DNA from: Rhizobium sp. BK650
GTDB lineage: Bacteria > Pseudomonadota > Alphaproteobacteria > Rhizobiales > Rhizobiaceae
Assembly (NCBI RefSeq): GCF_014195325.1
Contig: NZ_JACIBK010000004.1
Location: forward strand, 361,320-425,319
Length of the DNA stretch: 64,000 bases
Direction: 5' to 3'
The notes under the pieces were generated by a model. That model worked only from the letters and a program-made list of their open reading frames with translations, made no database searches and was not told the origin of the DNA. The position numbers and the translations under genes were made by a program. Positions 46,877 to 56,824 of this stretch are shown here, piece after piece; position 1 is the stretch's first letter; each line of letters opens with the position of its first letter.

Positions 46877-48535
46877 ATGACCGCCGCAAACCGGACTGAA
46901 GACAAACTCGCCGAACTCAACCAGCCGAGCCTCTGGTCGGGAATCAATGCCTATCGATCCGATCCGCTGATCGTCGACTTGACCGCCTCGTTGCCGCGCA
47001 CCATCCGTGAAGACCTGGAAAACATGGGCCGCTTCGTCACCTCGCCGGAAGCGCAGGAACTGGCGCGCATGGCAAACCAGGGCACGCCGCAACTTCGCAC
47101 CCACGGTCCCCGCGGCGAACGTCTGGATATCGTCGAATTTCACCCGGCCTGGCATGCGCTGATGCGCCGTTCCATGGCTTCGGGCCTGCATTCCTCGGTC
47201 TGGGATCCGCAGGCTGATACCGAAGCCAAGGATCAGGCCCACCACATTCGCGCAGCCCGCTTCTATCTGACGGCGCAGCTTGAAACCGGCCATCTTTGCC
47301 CGCTCACGATGACGAGCGCCTCTGTCGCCGCGCTCTCGGCTTCACCGGCTGTCCAGAAAGACTGGGCGCCGAAAATCCTGTCGCGCAAATACGACTCCTC
47401 CAATCGTCCGGCCATGCAGAAATCCGCCGTGACGATCGGCATGGGCATGACTGAAAAGCAGGGTGGCACGGATGTCCGTGCCAACACGACCGCGGCCGAA
47501 AAAGTGAGTGAGGGCATTTATCGGCTCTCCGGCCACAAATGGTTCATGTCCGCGCCGATGAGCGACGCCTTCATCATGCTGGCGCAGACCAAGGAGGGTA
47601 TGGGCTGCTTCCTGGTGCCGCGCCTGCTGGAGGATGGTTCCGCCAACGGCTTGCAGTTCCAGCGCCTGAAGGACAAGGTCGGCAACCGCTCCAATGCCTC
47701 TTCCGAAGTGGAATTCACCGATACGTTCGGCTTCCTGCTCGGCGGCTCCGATGCCGGCATCCGCACTATTCTTGACATGGTGACGCTGACGCGGCTCGAT
47801 TGCGCTCTGGCTTCTTCGGGCATCATGCGCGCCTCTCTCGCCGAGGCCGTGCATCATACGCGCGGTCGCAGCGTCTTCGGCAAGATGCTGGTCAACCAGC
47901 CGATTATGGCGCGTGTACTCGCCGACATGGCGCTTGATGTCGCAGCCGCCACGGCTCTTTCCTTCCGTCTGGCAGACGCCTTCGACAAGGCTCGCGGCAA
48001 CGCCGAAGAGGCTGCCTATGCCCGCGTCATGACGCCGGTCGCCAAATACTGGTGCTGCAAGATCGCCCCGTCGCTGATTTATGAGGCGATGGAGTGCATC
48101 GGCGGCAGCGGCTACATTGAGGAGCGTCCAATCGCCCGGCACTACCGTGAGGCCCCGGTCAATGCGATCTGGGAAGGTTCGGGCAACGTCATGTCGCTTG
48201 ACGTGCTGCGCGTGCTGAACCGCGGCAAGGATCTCTTCGAGACGGTCTTTGCAGGTTTCGCGCGCGACCTTGGCCCCGCCGGCAAGAAGACGATCGACGT
48301 GCTGCGCGCCGCAATTGCGCTTTGCGAACAGGACGAGGGCGCTGCCCGCCTGCTCGTCGAGCAGTTGGCACTCGTTGCCGGCGCAGCCGAGCTCTACCGT
48401 CTCGGGGCAGGGCGCATTGCCGACGCCTTCATCGAGACCCGTCTCGCGGGTGGCTGGCGCTCCACCTACGGCATGCTCGATTCCCGTTTCGACGCGAGCT
48501 ACATTGTCGACCTGCTTTACCCGCCGGCTGCCTGA
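46877..48535 (+). CDS. AidB-like acyl-CoA dehydrogenase family flavoprotein
   Basis: A 552-residue FAD protein of the acyl-CoA dehydrogenase superfamily. The long N-terminal region, VTIGMGMTEKQGGTDVRANT, SGHKWFMSAPMSDAFIML, and AMECIGGSGYIEERPIARHY with VNAIWEGSGNVMSLDVLR are the AidB pattern. E. coli AidB is an alkylation-inducible flavoprotein that binds DNA and has weak isovaleryl-CoA dehydrogenase activity. Its role here is unknown. The downstream GNAT gene overlaps its stop by one base. Confidence 0.88.
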   Translation: MTAANRTEDKLAELNQPSLWSGINAYRSDPLIVDLTASLPRTIREDLENMGRFVTSPEAQELARMANQGTPQLRTHGPRGERLDIVEFHPAWHALMRRSMASGLHSSVWDPQADTEAKDQAHHIRAARFYLTAQLETGHLCPLTMTSASVAALSASPAVQKDWAPKILSRKYDSSNRPAMQKSAVTIGMGMTEKQGGTDVRANTTAAEKVSEGIYRLSGHKWFMSAPMSDAFIMLAQTKEGMGCFLVPRLLEDGSANGLQFQRLKDKVGNRSNASSEVEFTDTFGFLLGGSDAGIRTILDMVTLTRLDCALASSGIMRASLAEAVHHTRGRSVFGKMLVNQPIMARVLADMALDVAAATALSFRLADAFDKARGNAEEAAYARVMTPVAKYWCCKIAPSLIYEAMECIGGSGYIEERPIARHYREAPVNAIWEGSGNVMSLDVLRVLNRGKDLFETVFAGFARDLGPAGKKTIDVLRAAIALCEQDEGAARLLVEQLALVAGAAELYRLGAGRIADAFIETRLAGGWRSTYGMLDSRFDASYIVDLLYPPAA

Positions 48536-49152
48536 TGCAGATGTTTCGGAACGCGCGGCGGGACGATCTCGATCAGATATACGGTATTTCGCTTGCCACC
48601 GGCGACGGCGGCCAGGATGCGAGCCACCTCTACCGCGATGGCCGCCTGGTCGGCCATATCTATTCTGCGCCTTATGTCGCGCTCAATCCGGAAATGACCC
48701 TCGTTGCGGAGGATGAGCTGGGCATCGCCGGCTATATCGTCGGCGCCTACGATACAGCAGCTTTCGAAGCGCGGCTCGAACGCGAATGGTGGCCCGCTCT
48801 GCGCGATCAATATGCCGATCCGGCCGGCGATCCCTCCGGATGGACGGCCGATGAGCGCCGCAGCTTTGCGATCCATCATCCGCACACCATGTGGGCCGAG
48901 ATCGTCGACGCCTATCCGGCCCATATCCACATGAACTTGCTGCCGCGCCTGCAGGGAAAGGGTGTCGGAAGCCGTCTTCTGAAGCAGTGGATATGTGAAG
49001 CCCGTCAGGCCGGTGTGCGCGGCATTCATCTCGGCGTCAATGCCGGCAACCAGAGCGGCCTAGGCTTCTGGTCCTCCCGTGGTTTCGAGCGCCTGCTACC
49101 GCCGCTCGTCCCGGCATCGGAAGTCTCCGTCTGGTTCGGGCGCGCACTCTAA
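48535..49152 (+). CDS. GNAT family N-acetyltransferase
   Basis: A 205-residue acetyltransferase. The acetyl-CoA loop LLPRLQGKGVGSRLLKQW and the following GIHLGVNAGNQSGLGFWSSRGF (motif B) are clear. The N-terminal half has an insertion rich in aromatic and acidic residues, similar to the acetyltransferase-like domain associated with O-GlcNAc hydrolases. The start ATG 48535 overlaps the upstream stop (TGATG); the frame continues upstream within the preceding gene but is not used. The substrate is unknown. Confidence 0.85.
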   Translation: MQMFRNARRDDLDQIYGISLATGDGGQDASHLYRDGRLVGHIYSAPYVALNPEMTLVAEDELGIAGYIVGAYDTAAFEARLEREWWPALRDQYADPAGDPSGWTADERRSFAIHHPHTMWAEIVDAYPAHIHMNLLPRLQGKGVGSRLLKQWICEARQAGVRGIHLGVNAGNQSGLGFWSSRGFERLLPPLVPASEVSVWFGRAL

Positions 49153-49198
49153 GCCTTCTCTATTAGCCACAGGCTGACCGTTCGTCACTCTACGGCAC

Positions 49199-49229
49199 AA
49201 AAAATCCGGCCGCGTCGCCGCAGCCGGAT
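49199..49229 (-). terminator. Rho-independent terminator of rne
   Basis: ATCCGGC (49204-49210) and GCCGGAT (49223-49229) pair, and on the minus strand the stem is followed by six T (A-run 49199-49204). It lies 29 bases beyond the RNase E stop. Confidence 0.75.
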
Positions 49230-49257
49230 CATGTCATTTATCGCCGAAAAGCAGCTT

Positions 49258-52116
49258 TCAGAAGAAACCGCGGCGCTGCCACCAGCCTGCCTTCTTCGGC
49301 TTCCCTTCACCTTCGGCTTCCCCGCTATCCGTGCGGTTCGAGGTGACCGTCGGCTCGGAAGACGAGATGTTGGATCCGCGATTAGCACGAACCGGCTTGG
49401 CCTCTTCCTGAGCAGGTTCGGCAAGATCTGCAGACGCTTCCGCCGCTTCCGGCTCGGCTTCTGCTTCCATAGCCGGCGCTTCGATCACAGGCTCCTCGAC
49501 CGGCGAAGGTGCGGCATCAGCCTTGCGACGACCGCGACCGCGTCCGCGTGCCGGCTTGACTTCCTCGGCAACGCTCTCGTTGCCTTCGGTAGCCGCCATG
49601 GCCGGCTGAGCATCGACAACGTCGATCGTAGCGACTTCGATTACTTCGCCTTCGGTCTCTATGCTTTCCTCGGCTGCGGTATCATCGCCTTCATCGGCAT
49701 CGTCGCCCTCGGAAGCAGCGCCCGTCTCGGCGCCTTCCTCACCGCGATTGCGACGACCGCCACGCTTGCCGCGACGGCGGCGCTTGCGGCGCTGGGAGTC
49801 TTCGCCTTCGGCACGGGTCTCTGCGGCACCTTCGGCCGCATCGCTATCGCCCTCGCTGCCTTCGTCGTCGCCCTCATCTCCTTCATCCGCATCTCCGGAA
49901 ACGGCATCGGCAGCAACCTGCTGCTCGGCATTGCCATTGCGGCCGCGACGGCGGCGACGGCGCTTGCGCTTGCGTCCACCTTCGCCCTCGCTCTCAGCAC
50001 GGGCAACAGGGCGCTCGGCGGCAGCGGGCTTTTCTTCCAGTTCTTCGTCTTCTTCCTCGTCATGCTCGATAATGACATCGTCGTCATCGTCATCAGGAAT
50101 GGCTGCGAAGTTGAAGAGGCTTTCGATCTTGACCGGGTTTTCGACCGGCTCGCCGCGATCGATCGCGAAGTGCTGCGCACCGACCGAGCCATCCGCATCG
50201 ATGATGATCGCCACGCCGAAGCGGCTTTCATAGTCAACGATCGTCTGGCGCTTATGGTTGAGCAGATAGAGCGCGATGTCCGGCGTCGTCCGTACAGTGA
50301 TATTGTGTGTCGTGTTCTTGAGCAGATATTCCTCGATGCCGCGCAGCACATGCAGGGCGACGGAGGATTGCGAACGGACGTGCCCGGTGCCGCCGCAATG
50401 CGAGCAGACCTGGGTCGTCGATTCGAGAACGGAAGCGCGGATACGCTGGCGCGACATTTCGAGAAGGCCGAAATGCGAGATCCGGCCGACCTGGATACGG
50501 GCGCGGTCGTTCTTAAGGCATTCCTTCAGTTTCTTCTCGACAGCGCGGTTGTTGCGCTTCTCTTCCATGTCGATGAAGTCGATGACGATCAAGCCTGCGA
50601 GGTCGCGCAGGCGAAGCTGGCGGGCGATTTCTTCCGCCGCTTCGAGGTTCGTCTGAAGCGCCGTGTCCTCGATCGAGTGCTCGCGGGTCGAGCGGCCGGA
50701 GTTGACGTCGATCGAAACCAGCGCTTCGGTCTGGTTCATAATCAGGTAGCCGCCGGACTTCAGCGTCACCTGCGGCTGCAGCATGCGGTCGAGCTGGGCT
50801 TCGATGCCGGAGCGCGAGAAGATCGGGTGAATGTCGCGATAGGGCTGAACCACCTTGGCGTGGCTCGGCATCAGCATCTTCATGAAGTCTTTCGCTTCGC
50901 GATAGCCTTCTTCGCCGGCAACGATGATCTCGCCGATATCCTTGTTGTAGAGATCGCGGATCGAGCGCTTGATCAGCGATCCTTCCTCATAGACGAGGCA
51001 TGGGGCGGTCGATGCCAGCGTCAGCGTGCGGACGTTCTCCCACAGGCGCATCAGATATTCGAAGTCGCGCTTGACCTCGACCTTGGTGCGGTTCGCGCCG
51101 GCGGTACGCAGGATCACGCCCATGCCCTGCGGAACTTCCAGCATGCGGGCGATTTCCTTCAGCCGCTTGCGATCCTGCGGATTGGTGATCTTGCGGGAAA
51201 TGCCGCCGCCGCGTGCCGTGTTCGGCATCAGAACCGAATAGCGGCCAGCAAGTGAGAGATAGGTCGTGAGGGCAGCACCCTTGTTGCCGCGCTCTTCTTT
51301 GGCGACCTGCACCAGCAGGATCTGCCGGCGCTTGATGACTTCCTGGATGCGGTACTGCTTGCGCGGCTTGCGCTGCACACGGTCGGGAACCTCTTCCATC
51401 GCGTCTTCGGCGCCGACGGATTCGATGACTTCTTCTTCGCCGTGATCGTCGTCATCGTCGTCATCGTCCTGACGGCGCTTGGAGACCTCGACGTCCTCGG
51501 AAATAGAGTCCGTTTCGACCATAGCGGCCATCTCGCCACCGGCGGAGCCTTCATCGTCGCTATCGGCAAAGGATGCTTCCGGTGCTGCGGCCTCTTCGGC
51601 GACAGGTTCGGCTGCCTTCTTGCGGCTGCGACGGGCGCGAGGCTTCTTGGCCGGCGCTTCTTCAGCGAGGGGTGCTGCTTCTTCGGCCGGCGCCGCCGCT
51701 ACGTCTGTTTCCGCAGACTCGGTTTCGGGCTGCTCGACCGGGACGATGCCGATATCGGGCTGTTCCTGTGTCGAGAGATCGACGACTGGAGCGGTCTCGA
51801 CATGCTCGACATCCTCGTCGCGGCGATGCTCCTCGGCTTCAGCGCGAAGTAGGGCCTGACGGTCGGCGAGCGGAATCTGGTAATAATCAGGATGAATTTC
51901 GGCGAAGGCCAGGAAGCCGTGCCGGTTGCCGCCATAGTCGACGAAAGCGGCCTGCAGCGAGGGTTCGACCCTCGTTACTTTTGCAAGATAGATGTTGCCG
52001 CGGATTTGCTTCTTGTGCTGCGACTCGAAGTCAAATTCCTCTATGCGGTTCCCGCGAACGACAACGACGCGCGTCTCTTCCTCGTGAGACGCATCGATAA
52101 GCATTTTGTCTGCCAT
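49258..52116 (-). CDS. rne: ribonuclease E
   Basis: A 952-residue RNase E, the central endoribonuclease of mRNA decay and the scaffold of the degradosome. The N-terminal S1 domain (QIRGNIYLAKVTRVEPSLQA) is split by an acidic insertion of about 170 residues (about 95-265). The DNase I-like catalytic site has SIDVNSGRS and DFIDMEEKRN, and the zinc-link is CSHCGGTGH. The C-terminal half is disordered, with Arg-rich and acidic tracts, and ends in KKAGWWQRRGFF. A GWW motif of this kind is the PNPase-binding site of Caulobacter RNase E. Confidence 0.96.
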   Translation of the reverse strand: MADKMLIDASHEEETRVVVVRGNRIEEFDFESQHKKQIRGNIYLAKVTRVEPSLQAAFVDYGGNRHGFLAFAEIHPDYYQIPLADRQALLRAEAEEHRRDEDVEHVETAPVVDLSTQEQPDIGIVPVEQPETESAETDVAAAPAEEAAPLAEEAPAKKPRARRSRKKAAEPVAEEAAAPEASFADSDDEGSAGGEMAAMVETDSISEDVEVSKRRQDDDDDDDDHGEEEVIESVGAEDAMEEVPDRVQRKPRKQYRIQEVIKRRQILLVQVAKEERGNKGAALTTYLSLAGRYSVLMPNTARGGGISRKITNPQDRKRLKEIARMLEVPQGMGVILRTAGANRTKVEVKRDFEYLMRLWENVRTLTLASTAPCLVYEEGSLIKRSIRDLYNKDIGEIIVAGEEGYREAKDFMKMLMPSHAKVVQPYRDIHPIFSRSGIEAQLDRMLQPQVTLKSGGYLIMNQTEALVSIDVNSGRSTREHSIEDTALQTNLEAAEEIARQLRLRDLAGLIVIDFIDMEEKRNNRAVEKKLKECLKNDRARIQVGRISHFGLLEMSRQRIRASVLESTTQVCSHCGGTGHVRSQSSVALHVLRGIEEYLLKNTTHNITVRTTPDIALYLLNHKRQTIVDYESRFGVAIIIDADGSVGAQHFAIDRGEPVENPVKIESLFNFAAIPDDDDDDVIIEHDEEEDEELEEKPAAAERPVARAESEGEGGRKRKRRRRRRGRNGNAEQQVAADAVSGDADEGDEGDDEGSEGDSDAAEGAAETRAEGEDSQRRKRRRRGKRGGRRNRGEEGAETGAASEGDDADEGDDTAAEESIETEGEVIEVATIDVVDAQPAMAATEGNESVAEEVKPARGRGRGRRKADAAPSPVEEPVIEAPAMEAEAEPEAAEASADLAEPAQEEAKPVRANRGSNISSSEPTVTSNRTDSGEAEGEGKPKKAGWWQRRGFF

Positions 52117-52746
52117 GTAAGCTGAGCTCCTCGGCGAGGCCGCGAGAGCGCATTCCCGACTGCTATTGACACAGAAAGAATGCGGTCCGCCGTGGCCGCG
52201 CCGGATAATGAAAGTCGCGATTGGTGCGAGGGGGAGGGCAGCAGCCAGACCGCAGCCGAAACCTTTTCGTTCCGGGGCCTGTACACTTCAGATAAAACCT
52301 GCTGCGAAACCATCAACAACCAAGCGTGATCGACAATGACGAAGACCCATTTCGGGTCCGATGAGTTTGCTCCCTAAGAGCGTGGTGGCTGATCCACCAA
52401 TGAAATCCCAGCATGATGCCGGAAAATCAGGATCCAGTTCTCGGGCGGAAATGCATTAGACGGCGGACGATTACCGGTTGTGGCGCCAGGTCCGGGGGCG
52501 GCTGGCTGCCTTGCGGCGATTCTATCCCGTCGACACTTCTACCCTAAAATTCGTTGTATGTTTTCTCTGTCACAATAGCAAGGGAAAAGCCAAATGTGCC
52601 ATAATATTGATGGATTTCGTATCGCATAAACTTCTCGGGGATAAGCGATCCCGATTCGCGGGTCGGCGCGTGCGGGCTCGCCTCTAGCGGGCGTCCGCAG
52701 GACGCTGTAAGGGGCCATCGCAGAATAAATAGGGTGTGGCGGGCTA
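52117..52746. other. 630-base gap between rne and amiC with probable long rne leader
   Basis: No gene is evident. On the minus strand TTGCTA (52581-52576), N17, TACAAC (52558-52553) is a possible rne promoter that would give a leader of about 430 bases. On the amiC side, hairpins GGGAT/ATCCC (52638-52652) and GCGTCC-GCA-GGACGC (52691-52705) lie in the last 110 bases before the gene. E. coli rne also has a long autoregulatory leader; whether this one acts the same way is unknown. Confidence 0.45.
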
Positions 52747-53997
52747 TTGTTTAAGAGGGATCGAATCGCGGCGGGGTTGTCCGTAGGGCGAAATCTAGGT
52801 TTCGCGTGGTGGCTTTGTGCCTTTGCAGTGCTTTGCGCGGTTCCAGGCGGCGCGACCGGCATAAAGAACCCCTTGCTGGCCTACGGGGCGCGTATCGTCG
52901 GTGACGACGCCAGAACCCGCATCGTCATCGATTTCGACCGTGAGCCTCGTTTTTCCGTCCACTACATTGCCAATCCCGAACGCATCGTAGTCGACCTGCC
53001 GGCAACTGCTTTCGGCTTTCCGGCCAAAGACCTTGAGGCACGGGGCCTCTTCAAGGACATCCGTTATGGCGCGATGGATGAAGGAAGCGCTCGCATTGTA
53101 TTGACGGCGTCGCGTCCGGTTCAGCTTGCCCTCGCCAAGGTGCAGTCCGATGAGAACGGCACTGGTCATCGGCTGGTGCTCGATGCCGAAATGATCGACG
53201 AACAGAAATTCGCCGAACTGGTGAAGACCCAGTCCTGGAACAACCAGGCAGATGCGACCCAAACGACGAGCGCCATTCCCCTGCCGGAAAAGACCGCCCC
53301 TGGGGATTTCGTGATCGCAGTCGATGCCGGCCACGGCGGTATCGACACGGGCGCCATCGGCGTCGATACGAAGACAGAGGAAAAGCAGGTGACGCTCGCC
53401 TTCGCCAAGGCGCTAGCCGACCGCCTGAACAAGGAGCCGGGCATCAAGGCTTTCCTGACGCGCGACGACGATGAATTCCTGTCGCTCTCGCAGCGTGTGC
53501 TGATCGCCCGGCAGAACCATGCGGCCCTTTTGATCTCGCTGCATGCGGATACGCTGAAGCAGAAGGATATTCGCGGCGCGACGGTCTACACGATTTCCGA
53601 CAAAGCCTCAGACAAGCTCGCCGCCGATCTTGCCGATCGAGAAAATCTGTCGGACCAGATCGCCGGCAAGGAAACGGTAGCCGAGCCGCCTGAAGTCGCA
53701 GATATCCTTCTTGATCTGACGCGGCGCGAGACACAGGCTTTCTCGATCTCGCTTGCCGAAAGCGTGTTAGCCTCCTTCAAAGATCAGGTCGGGACGATTA
53801 ACAATCCGCACCGTCACGCCGGCTTCCGTGTACTGCAGGCGCCTGACGTCCCGTCGATCCTGCTCGAGCTCGGCTTCCTCTCCAATGTCGAGGACGAAAA
53901 GCGTCTGCTTGATGATGGCTGGCGTGTGAAGATGGCCGATCTATTGACCGATGCGGTGAAGCGTTACCGCACGAGCCTGATGGCGAACGGTGGATGA
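52747..53997 (+). CDS. amiC: N-acetylmuramoyl-L-alanine amidase with AMIN domain
   Basis: A 416-residue exported amidase that cleaves septal peptidoglycan. A hydrophobic signal segment (AWWLCAFAVLCAVPGGATG, about residues 20-38) precedes the AMIN domain (about 40-155; RIVIDFDREPRFSVHYIANP), which targets the division site. The zinc amidase domain is C-terminal (IAVDAGHGGIDTGAIG, LISLHADTLKQ, SILLELGFLSN). No ATG is available near the 5' end; TTG 52747 is taken as start, TTG 52777 is possible. The next gene codes for PBP1A. Confidence 0.92.
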   Translation: MFKRDRIAAGLSVGRNLGFAWWLCAFAVLCAVPGGATGIKNPLLAYGARIVGDDARTRIVIDFDREPRFSVHYIANPERIVVDLPATAFGFPAKDLEARGLFKDIRYGAMDEGSARIVLTASRPVQLALAKVQSDENGTGHRLVLDAEMIDEQKFAELVKTQSWNNQADATQTTSAIPLPEKTAPGDFVIAVDAGHGGIDTGAIGVDTKTEEKQVTLAFAKALADRLNKEPGIKAFLTRDDDEFLSLSQRVLIARQNHAALLISLHADTLKQKDIRGATVYTISDKASDKLAADLADRENLSDQIAGKETVAEPPEVADILLDLTRRETQAFSISLAESVLASFKDQVGTINNPHRHAGFRVLQAPDVPSILLELGFLSNVEDEKRLLDDGWRVKMADLLTDAVKRYRTSLMANGG

Positions 53998-54257
53998 GGC
54001 CAAGCGTTGCCCTGAAGTGACACCGGGGCCGAAACCGGATCGCTTGCCGAACGCGAAGGGGAAAGTGGCAGGTCGGGCCCTATTTTCCTCACATTCGCGC
54101 CATTACTCCGATCTATGTGTTTCGCATTGGCGAGACGAAATCGGCTTGTAGCGTTAACGCGCATGGAGTAAGCCGCGCAGCGTGCGAAGAGCTATGATCC
54201 GTGCGATTGTGCGACTGCGCCGATCTAGTGATTAGAAATACCGGTAGCTGAAAAAAT

Positions 54258-56705
54258 ATGGTTAGACTTCTTGGATATTTCTTCGGAATAGCGTGCGTCG
54301 GTTTCCTGGCCGCCGCGGCTGTCGTTGGCGTCTATCTTGCCAGCGTCACGAAGGATCTTCCCGACTATGCCGTATTGAGCAGCTACGAGCCGCCTGTTAC
54401 CACGCGTGTCCATGCCGGCAACGGCGCGCTAATGGCCGAATATGCCAAGCAGCGGCGCCTGTTCCTTCCAATCCAGGCGGTGCCCGATCGCGTAAAGGCG
54501 GCCTTCCTTTCTGCCGAAGACAAGAATTTCTACCAGCATCCCGGTATCGATATCACCGGTTTCATGCGCGCGTTGGTTGCCTATTTGACCGGCGGTCCGA
54601 CGCAGGGCGGTTCGACCATCACGCAGCAGGTGGCCAAGAACTTCCTGCTGTCGAGCGAACAGACCATGGAGCGCAAGGCCAAGGAAGCGATCCTCTCCTT
54701 CCGCATCGAGCAGGCCTACAGCAAGGACAAGATTCTCGAGCTTTATCTGAACGAGATTTTCTTCGGCCTGAATTCCTATGGCGTCGCCAGCGCTTCTCTG
54801 ACCTATTTCAATAAGTCCGTCAGTGAACTGACAATCGCCGAAGCAGCCTATCTCGCTTCGCTGCCGAAGGGGCCAGCCAACTACCATCCGTTCCGCCATC
54901 CCGATGCCGCCATCACGCGCCGTAACTGGGTCATCGATCGCATGGTCGAAAATGGCTATGTCAGCCAGAGCGACGGTGAGGATGCCAAGAAGCAGCCACT
55001 CGGCGTTACGGCCCGCAACAGCGGCCCATCTCTGTTTGCCTCCGATTACTTCGCCGAAGCCGTGCGCCGCCAGCTTATCGACCAGTATGGTGAGAAGGCG
55101 CTCTACGAAGGCGGTCTTTCGGTGCGCACGTCACTCGATCCGCAGATGCAGCTCGCGGCCCGAAAGGCGCTGCAGGACGGCTTGGTCAATTATGACGAGC
55201 GTCGCGGTTTCCACGGTCCGATCAAGCAGATCGCCATGTCGGGTGACTGGGGACCGGCGCTGGCTGACGTTCCCGCGCTTTCCGACGTACCGGAATGGCG
55301 CCTGGCAGTCGTGCTCGCAGTTTCCAGTGACGGCGTCGATATTGGCCTCCAACCGCCGAAGGATGGAGGCGGCAAGGTTTCCGCGGCACGTGAGCGCGGC
55401 TCGATTGCCGCCAAGGATATGCAGTGGGCCTTCCGCTCCGCCGCTGGCGACCGCCGGTCGACAAAGTCGCCGGTCGGCGTCGTTTCTGCAGGCGATGTCG
55501 TTTATGTCGAGCGCCTCGGTGCTGACGGTTCGACTTCCTATCGTTTGCGCCAGCCGCCGAAGGTGCAGGGCGGTCTGGTCGCCATGGACCCGAAGACCGG
55601 CCGCGTTCTCGCCATGGTTGGCGGCTTCTCCTATGGTCAGTCGGAATTCAATCGCGCCACGCAGGCCATGCGCCAGCCGGGTTCTTCCTTCAAGCCTTTC
55701 GTCTACGCTGCCGCTATGGACAACGGCTATACGCCGGCCTCCGTTATCATGGATGCGCCGATCGAGATCGTTTCGGGCGGACAGGTCTGGAAGCCGGAAA
55801 ATTATGGTGGCGAAGTCGGCGGCCCTTCGACGCTACGTTCGGGCATCGAGAATTCGCGCAACCTCATGACGGTGCGCCTCGCCAACGATCTCGGCATGAA
55901 CATCGTTGCCGAATATGCCGAACGCTTCGGCATCTACGATAAGATGCCGCCGCTGCTCGCCATGTCGCTCGGCTCGGGCGAAACGACGGTGCTGCGCATG
56001 GTCTCGGCCTATTCGGTTATCGCCAATGGCGGCAAGCAGATCAAGCCGACGCTGATCGACCGCATCCAGGACCGTTACGGCAAGACGATCTTCAAGCATG
56101 AAGAGCGTCTCTGCGAAGGCTGCAATGCCGGCGACTGGCAGAGCCAGGAAGAACCCCACATCGTCGACAACCGCGAACAGGTTCTCGATCCGATGACCTC
56201 CTACCAGATCACCTCGATGATGCAGGGCGTCATTCAGCGTGGCACGGCTGCAGGCAAGATCGATCTCGGTGGCCGCGACGTTGCCGGCAAGACCGGCACG
56301 ACCAACGACGAAAAGGATGCCTGGTTCGTCGGCTTCACCCCGGATCTGGTCTGTGGCCTTTACATGGGCTTTGACACGCCCGCCCCGCTCGGCCGCGGCG
56401 GCACGGGCGGCGTTCTCTCGGCGCCGATTTTCAATGAATTCATGCAGGCTGCCGTCAAGGACATGCCGGAATCGAAATTCGTCGTCCCGGCCGGCATGAA
56501 TATGGTCGCGATCAACCGCAAGACCGGTATGGCCGCTGGCGACGGCGAGCCGGGCACGATTATCGAAGCCTTCAAGCCCGGCACCGGCCCGGCCACCAGC
56601 CTCTCGGTCATCGGCATGGACGGCACGATGGCGCCGGAGGAAATCCTGCGCACCTCGCCGCAAGCAAACCAGGCGGTCCAGACCAACACGCCCGGCCTTT
56701 TCTGA
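54258..56705 (+). CDS. mrcA: penicillin-binding protein 1A (bifunctional glycosyltransferase/transpeptidase)
   Basis: An 815-residue class A penicillin-binding protein. One N-terminal membrane anchor (about residues 5-28) is followed by the glycosyltransferase domain (AFLSAEDKNFYQHPGID, GGSTITQQVAKNFLL, EIFFGLNSYG). Next come an OB-like linker and the transpeptidase domain with the active Ser in RQPGSSFKPF, SRN in IENSRNLM and KTGT in AGKTGTTNDEKDAW. The 260-base gap upstream (53998-54257) shows only a GCGTTAACGC palindrome near 54152. Confidence 0.95.
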   Translation: MVRLLGYFFGIACVGFLAAAAVVGVYLASVTKDLPDYAVLSSYEPPVTTRVHAGNGALMAEYAKQRRLFLPIQAVPDRVKAAFLSAEDKNFYQHPGIDITGFMRALVAYLTGGPTQGGSTITQQVAKNFLLSSEQTMERKAKEAILSFRIEQAYSKDKILELYLNEIFFGLNSYGVASASLTYFNKSVSELTIAEAAYLASLPKGPANYHPFRHPDAAITRRNWVIDRMVENGYVSQSDGEDAKKQPLGVTARNSGPSLFASDYFAEAVRRQLIDQYGEKALYEGGLSVRTSLDPQMQLAARKALQDGLVNYDERRGFHGPIKQIAMSGDWGPALADVPALSDVPEWRLAVVLAVSSDGVDIGLQPPKDGGGKVSAARERGSIAAKDMQWAFRSAAGDRRSTKSPVGVVSAGDVVYVERLGADGSTSYRLRQPPKVQGGLVAMDPKTGRVLAMVGGFSYGQSEFNRATQAMRQPGSSFKPFVYAAAMDNGYTPASVIMDAPIEIVSGGQVWKPENYGGEVGGPSTLRSGIENSRNLMTVRLANDLGMNIVAEYAERFGIYDKMPPLLAMSLGSGETTVLRMVSAYSVIANGGKQIKPTLIDRIQDRYGKTIFKHEERLCEGCNAGDWQSQEEPHIVDNREQVLDPMTSYQITSMMQGVIQRGTAAGKIDLGGRDVAGKTGTTNDEKDAWFVGFTPDLVCGLYMGFDTPAPLGRGGTGGVLSAPIFNEFMQAAVKDMPESKFVVPAGMNMVAINRKTGMAAGDGEPGTIIEAFKPGTGPATSLSVIGMDGTMAPEEILRTSPQANQAVQTNTPGLF

Positions 56706-56723
56706 TAGAGACTGATCTCCGTT

Positions 56724-56759
56724 ACGCCCGCCACGGCTCTTTACATCCGTGGCGGGCGT
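56724..56759 (+). terminator. strong hairpin after mrcA, possible terminator
   Basis: A perfect 13-bp G/C-rich stem (56724-56736 with 56747-56759) around a ten-base loop, 19 bases beyond the mrcA stop. The following sequence (CTCTATG) has no real T-run, so termination may be partial, or the stem may protect the 3' end. Confidence 0.5.
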
Positions 56760-56824
56760 CTCTATGTCACCAGCCTTACAGAATACCGGGCACTCACAGA
56801 ATACCGAGGCAAAGAAGCAGGAAA

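Noticed and set aside
49231..51255. A 674-codon open frame on the plus strand opposite rne.
   Set aside because: It is antisense to the catalytic and tail regions of RNase E, has no ribosome site or domain, and arises from GC-rich codon bias.
56778..56806. Two direct copies of ACAGAATACCG just upstream of prfB.
   Set aside because: Short and only two copies; could be chance or a small local duplication, with no promoter geometry around them.
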